The notes under the pieces are model-generated. The model ran no database searches and had not been told where the DNA came from. It was given only the letters and a program-made list of their open reading frames with translations. 64,000 nt of DNA, taken from Actinokineospora diospyrosa. Its GTDB lineage: Bacteria; Actinomycetota; Actinomycetes; Mycobacteriales; Pseudonocardiaceae. Numbering within the stretch: position 1 is the stretch's first letter; every line of letters starts with the position of its first letter. The stretch is from the NCBI RefSeq assembly GCF_024171925.1, contig NZ_JAMTCO010000011.1, positions 186,001 to 250,000 on the forward strand, read 5' to 3'. A program made the position numbers and the translations under genes. Positions 62,777-64,000 of this stretch are shown piece by piece.

Positions 62777-64000
62777 ATGCGCACGAGCGCCCGACCGACA
62801 CCCGCCCCGGACCGGCCCAAGGCCGACCCAGGGCCTCGCACGCGACCCCCCGTCTGGCTCACCGCCACGGCGGTGGCCTGCGTACTCGCCGTCATCCGGA
62901 TCGCGGTGGTCGCGTTCTCGCCGTACTCGACCGCGGTCGGCCTGTTCGACGACGACGCTTTCTACTACTTCGGCGTAGCCGGACATATCGCCGCGGGTGA
63001 CGGTTCGACCTTCAACGGACTCGATCCGACCAACGGCTATCACCCTCTGTGGCTATTGATCCTCGTTCCGGTGTTTTTGATCACGAACGGTAAGGCCGCG
63101 TTGGTTGCTGTGACGCTGGTCTCATCGTTGCTCGCGATCGCCTCCGGACGGCAGATCGACCGGATCGGCCTGCTCACCGGGCGTCCCGTCGTCGTCACGC
63201 TCTGCGCGGCCCCCCTCCTGGTGGTCGGCGCCGCGGGTCCTTCCTTCTGGTACTCGGGCATGGAGACGGGCCTGCTCCTCTTCGCCCTCCTGTGGCTCGC
63301 CGCGACCTACCTGCGCACCGACGGGTTCACCTCGGCGACCTTCGGCACCGCCGCGGCGCGCAACGCGGGCGTCCTGATGGCGATCGCCGTGCTCGCCCGG
63401 CTCGACACCGTCTTCCCGATGGCCGTGCTCGGCGTGGTGACCGTGCTCACCTGGGTCCGGCTCGGCAAGCCGTGGGTGCGACTGGGCCTGTGGCTCGCCG
63501 CCCCGCCCGCGATCGCGCTGGCCGCCTACCTGGCCGTCAACCAGGCGCTGTTCCACACGCCGCTGCCGGTGTCGGGTCAGGCCAAGGCGCTCGGCGGTGG
63601 TGGGTTCAACGCCGACACGATCGGGCAGTTCCTCACCTCGCCGGTCCTGTTCGGCCAGTCGACCTACCTCGGCGCGATCGGTGTCGTCGTGGTCATCGGC
63701 GCGCTCGCGGCCAGGGCGACCGGCAGCTTGGGCCTCGCCGCGCGGTTCGGCACCATCGTGCTGACCGGTGGCGCTCTCACCGTCGGTTACTACGCGTTCA
63801 CCTCCTCGTGGCAGTTGTGGCCCTGGTACTTCTCCTCCGCGCCACTGGCGATCGTGCTCGCCGGACCGGCCCTTGTGGACAAATGGGCGAATTGGGTGCC
63901 GGTGCGCAGAATCGCGGCGCTCGGGCTGGTGCTGTTGGTCGTGGCCGCCGTCGGGGCCAACGCGGTCCGCTCCGGCAAGGGCGGTGTGGCGCGTAGTGCG
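62777..64000 (+). CDS. Polytopic membrane glycosyltransferase-like protein (3' end outside window)
   Basis: The frame runs from ATG 62777 to the right edge (408 codons seen, no stop). The first helix (LTATAVACVLAVIRIAVVAF) is followed by the motif FDDDAFYYFGVAGHIAAGDG and TNGYHPLWLLILVPVFLI. The DD motif and NGYHPLW are typical of GT-C mannosyl/arabinosyl-transferase-like proteins that use polyprenyl-phosphate sugars. At least eight further helices follow. It could glycosylate surface polymers or lipids. Confidence 0.85.
   Translation, partial: MRTSARPTPAPDRPKADPGPRTRPPVWLTATAVACVLAVIRIAVVAFSPYSTAVGLFDDDAFYYFGVAGHIAAGDGSTFNGLDPTNGYHPLWLLILVPVFLITNGKAALVAVTLVSSLLAIASGRQIDRIGLLTGRPVVVTLCAAPLLVVGAAGPSFWYSGMETGLLLFALLWLAATYLRTDGFTSATFGTAAARNAGVLMAIAVLARLDTVFPMAVLGVVTVLTWVRLGKPWVRLGLWLAAPPAIALAAYLAVNQALFHTPLPVSGQAKALGGGGFNADTIGQFLTSPVLFGQSTYLGAIGVVVVIGALAARATGSLGLAARFGTIVLTGGALTVGYYAFTSSWQLWPWYFSSAPLAIVLAGPALVDKWANWVPVRRIAALGLVLLVVAAVGANAVRSGKGGVARSA

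Overview
The window is high-GC actinobacterial DNA, most likely from a member of the Pseudonocardiaceae. This is inferred from the GC content, the mycothiol gene mshA, SenX3-RegX3, and gene order. About half of the window follows the order I remember from Mycobacterium tuberculosis Rv0474 to Rv0502: XRE regulator, HbhA-like protein, DUF2516, DUF2505, murB, L,D-transpeptidase, SDR, mshA, YbjN, gpmA, senX3, regX3, Ppx/GppA, transmembrane protein, TIM-barrel protein, proC, excisionase-like HTH, 33-residue bS22, epimerase, acyltransferase. No tRNA, rRNA, transposase or prophage genes were seen.

Layout. 1-11.9 kb is the conserved minus-strand core (acyltransferase, epimerase, bS22, HTH, ProC, thioesterase, proline dehydrogenase, TIM-barrel isomerase, proline-rich membrane protein, Ppx/GppA, RegX3, SenX3, GpmA). 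11.9-13.2 kb is a long non-coding region with degenerate direct repeats, a 147-bp palindromic element and a cluster of four DnaA boxes. 13.2-20.6 kb returns to the core: envelope and mycothiol genes, MurB and DUF2505. 20.8-28.3 kb looks inserted relative to mycobacteria: methyltransferase, TipA-like MerR regulator with a textbook operator, PurU, GNAT, SRPBCC, LOG-like protein, orphan response regulator, YbaK and a hydrolase. 28.3-29.7 kb resumes the core (DUF2516, HbhA-like, XRE). 29.9-42.9 kb is metabolic and regulatory: DinB, zinc-ribbon kinase, hydroxybutyrate dehydrogenase with transporter and PucR-type regulator, a second copy of the palindromic element, a PadR-controlled ABC exporter, VOC, CGNR, DUF445 and an aminotransferase.

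43.1-47.1 kb holds the most interesting locus. Three translationally coupled genes encode an ECF-type sigma factor, a 132-residue unknown protein and a TPR-CHAT caspase-like protease with an intact His/Cys dyad. They converge on, and overlap by 75 bp, a gene for a subtilisin-type (S8) protease with an intact triad and no signal peptide. Two different proteases beside a dedicated sigma factor suggest a protease-cascade stress or conflict system.

47.3-53.5 kb: a secreted Pro/Ala-rich protein, a MocR regulator with its divergent YczE-like membrane partner, a ChaA antiporter, a small HTH gene with a stand-alone Clp N-domain gene behind an operator-rich leaderless promoter, and a PP2C-like phosphatase. 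53.5-56.1 kb is a 2.6-kb non-coding tract of degenerate tandem repeats that turns G-rich at its end. 56.1-64 kb is a surface-polysaccharide region: UDP-glucose dehydrogenase, GT4 glycosyltransferase, MFS transporter, lipoprotein with a beta-helix, and a truncated membrane glycosyltransferase.

Regulatory sites read directly from the sequence include a perfect DasR-type palindrome upstream of proC, a weaker one upstream of the PP2C gene, a MerR-type 19-bp spacer promoter, paired inverted repeats at the HTH/Clp-N promoter, and several strong hairpin terminators.
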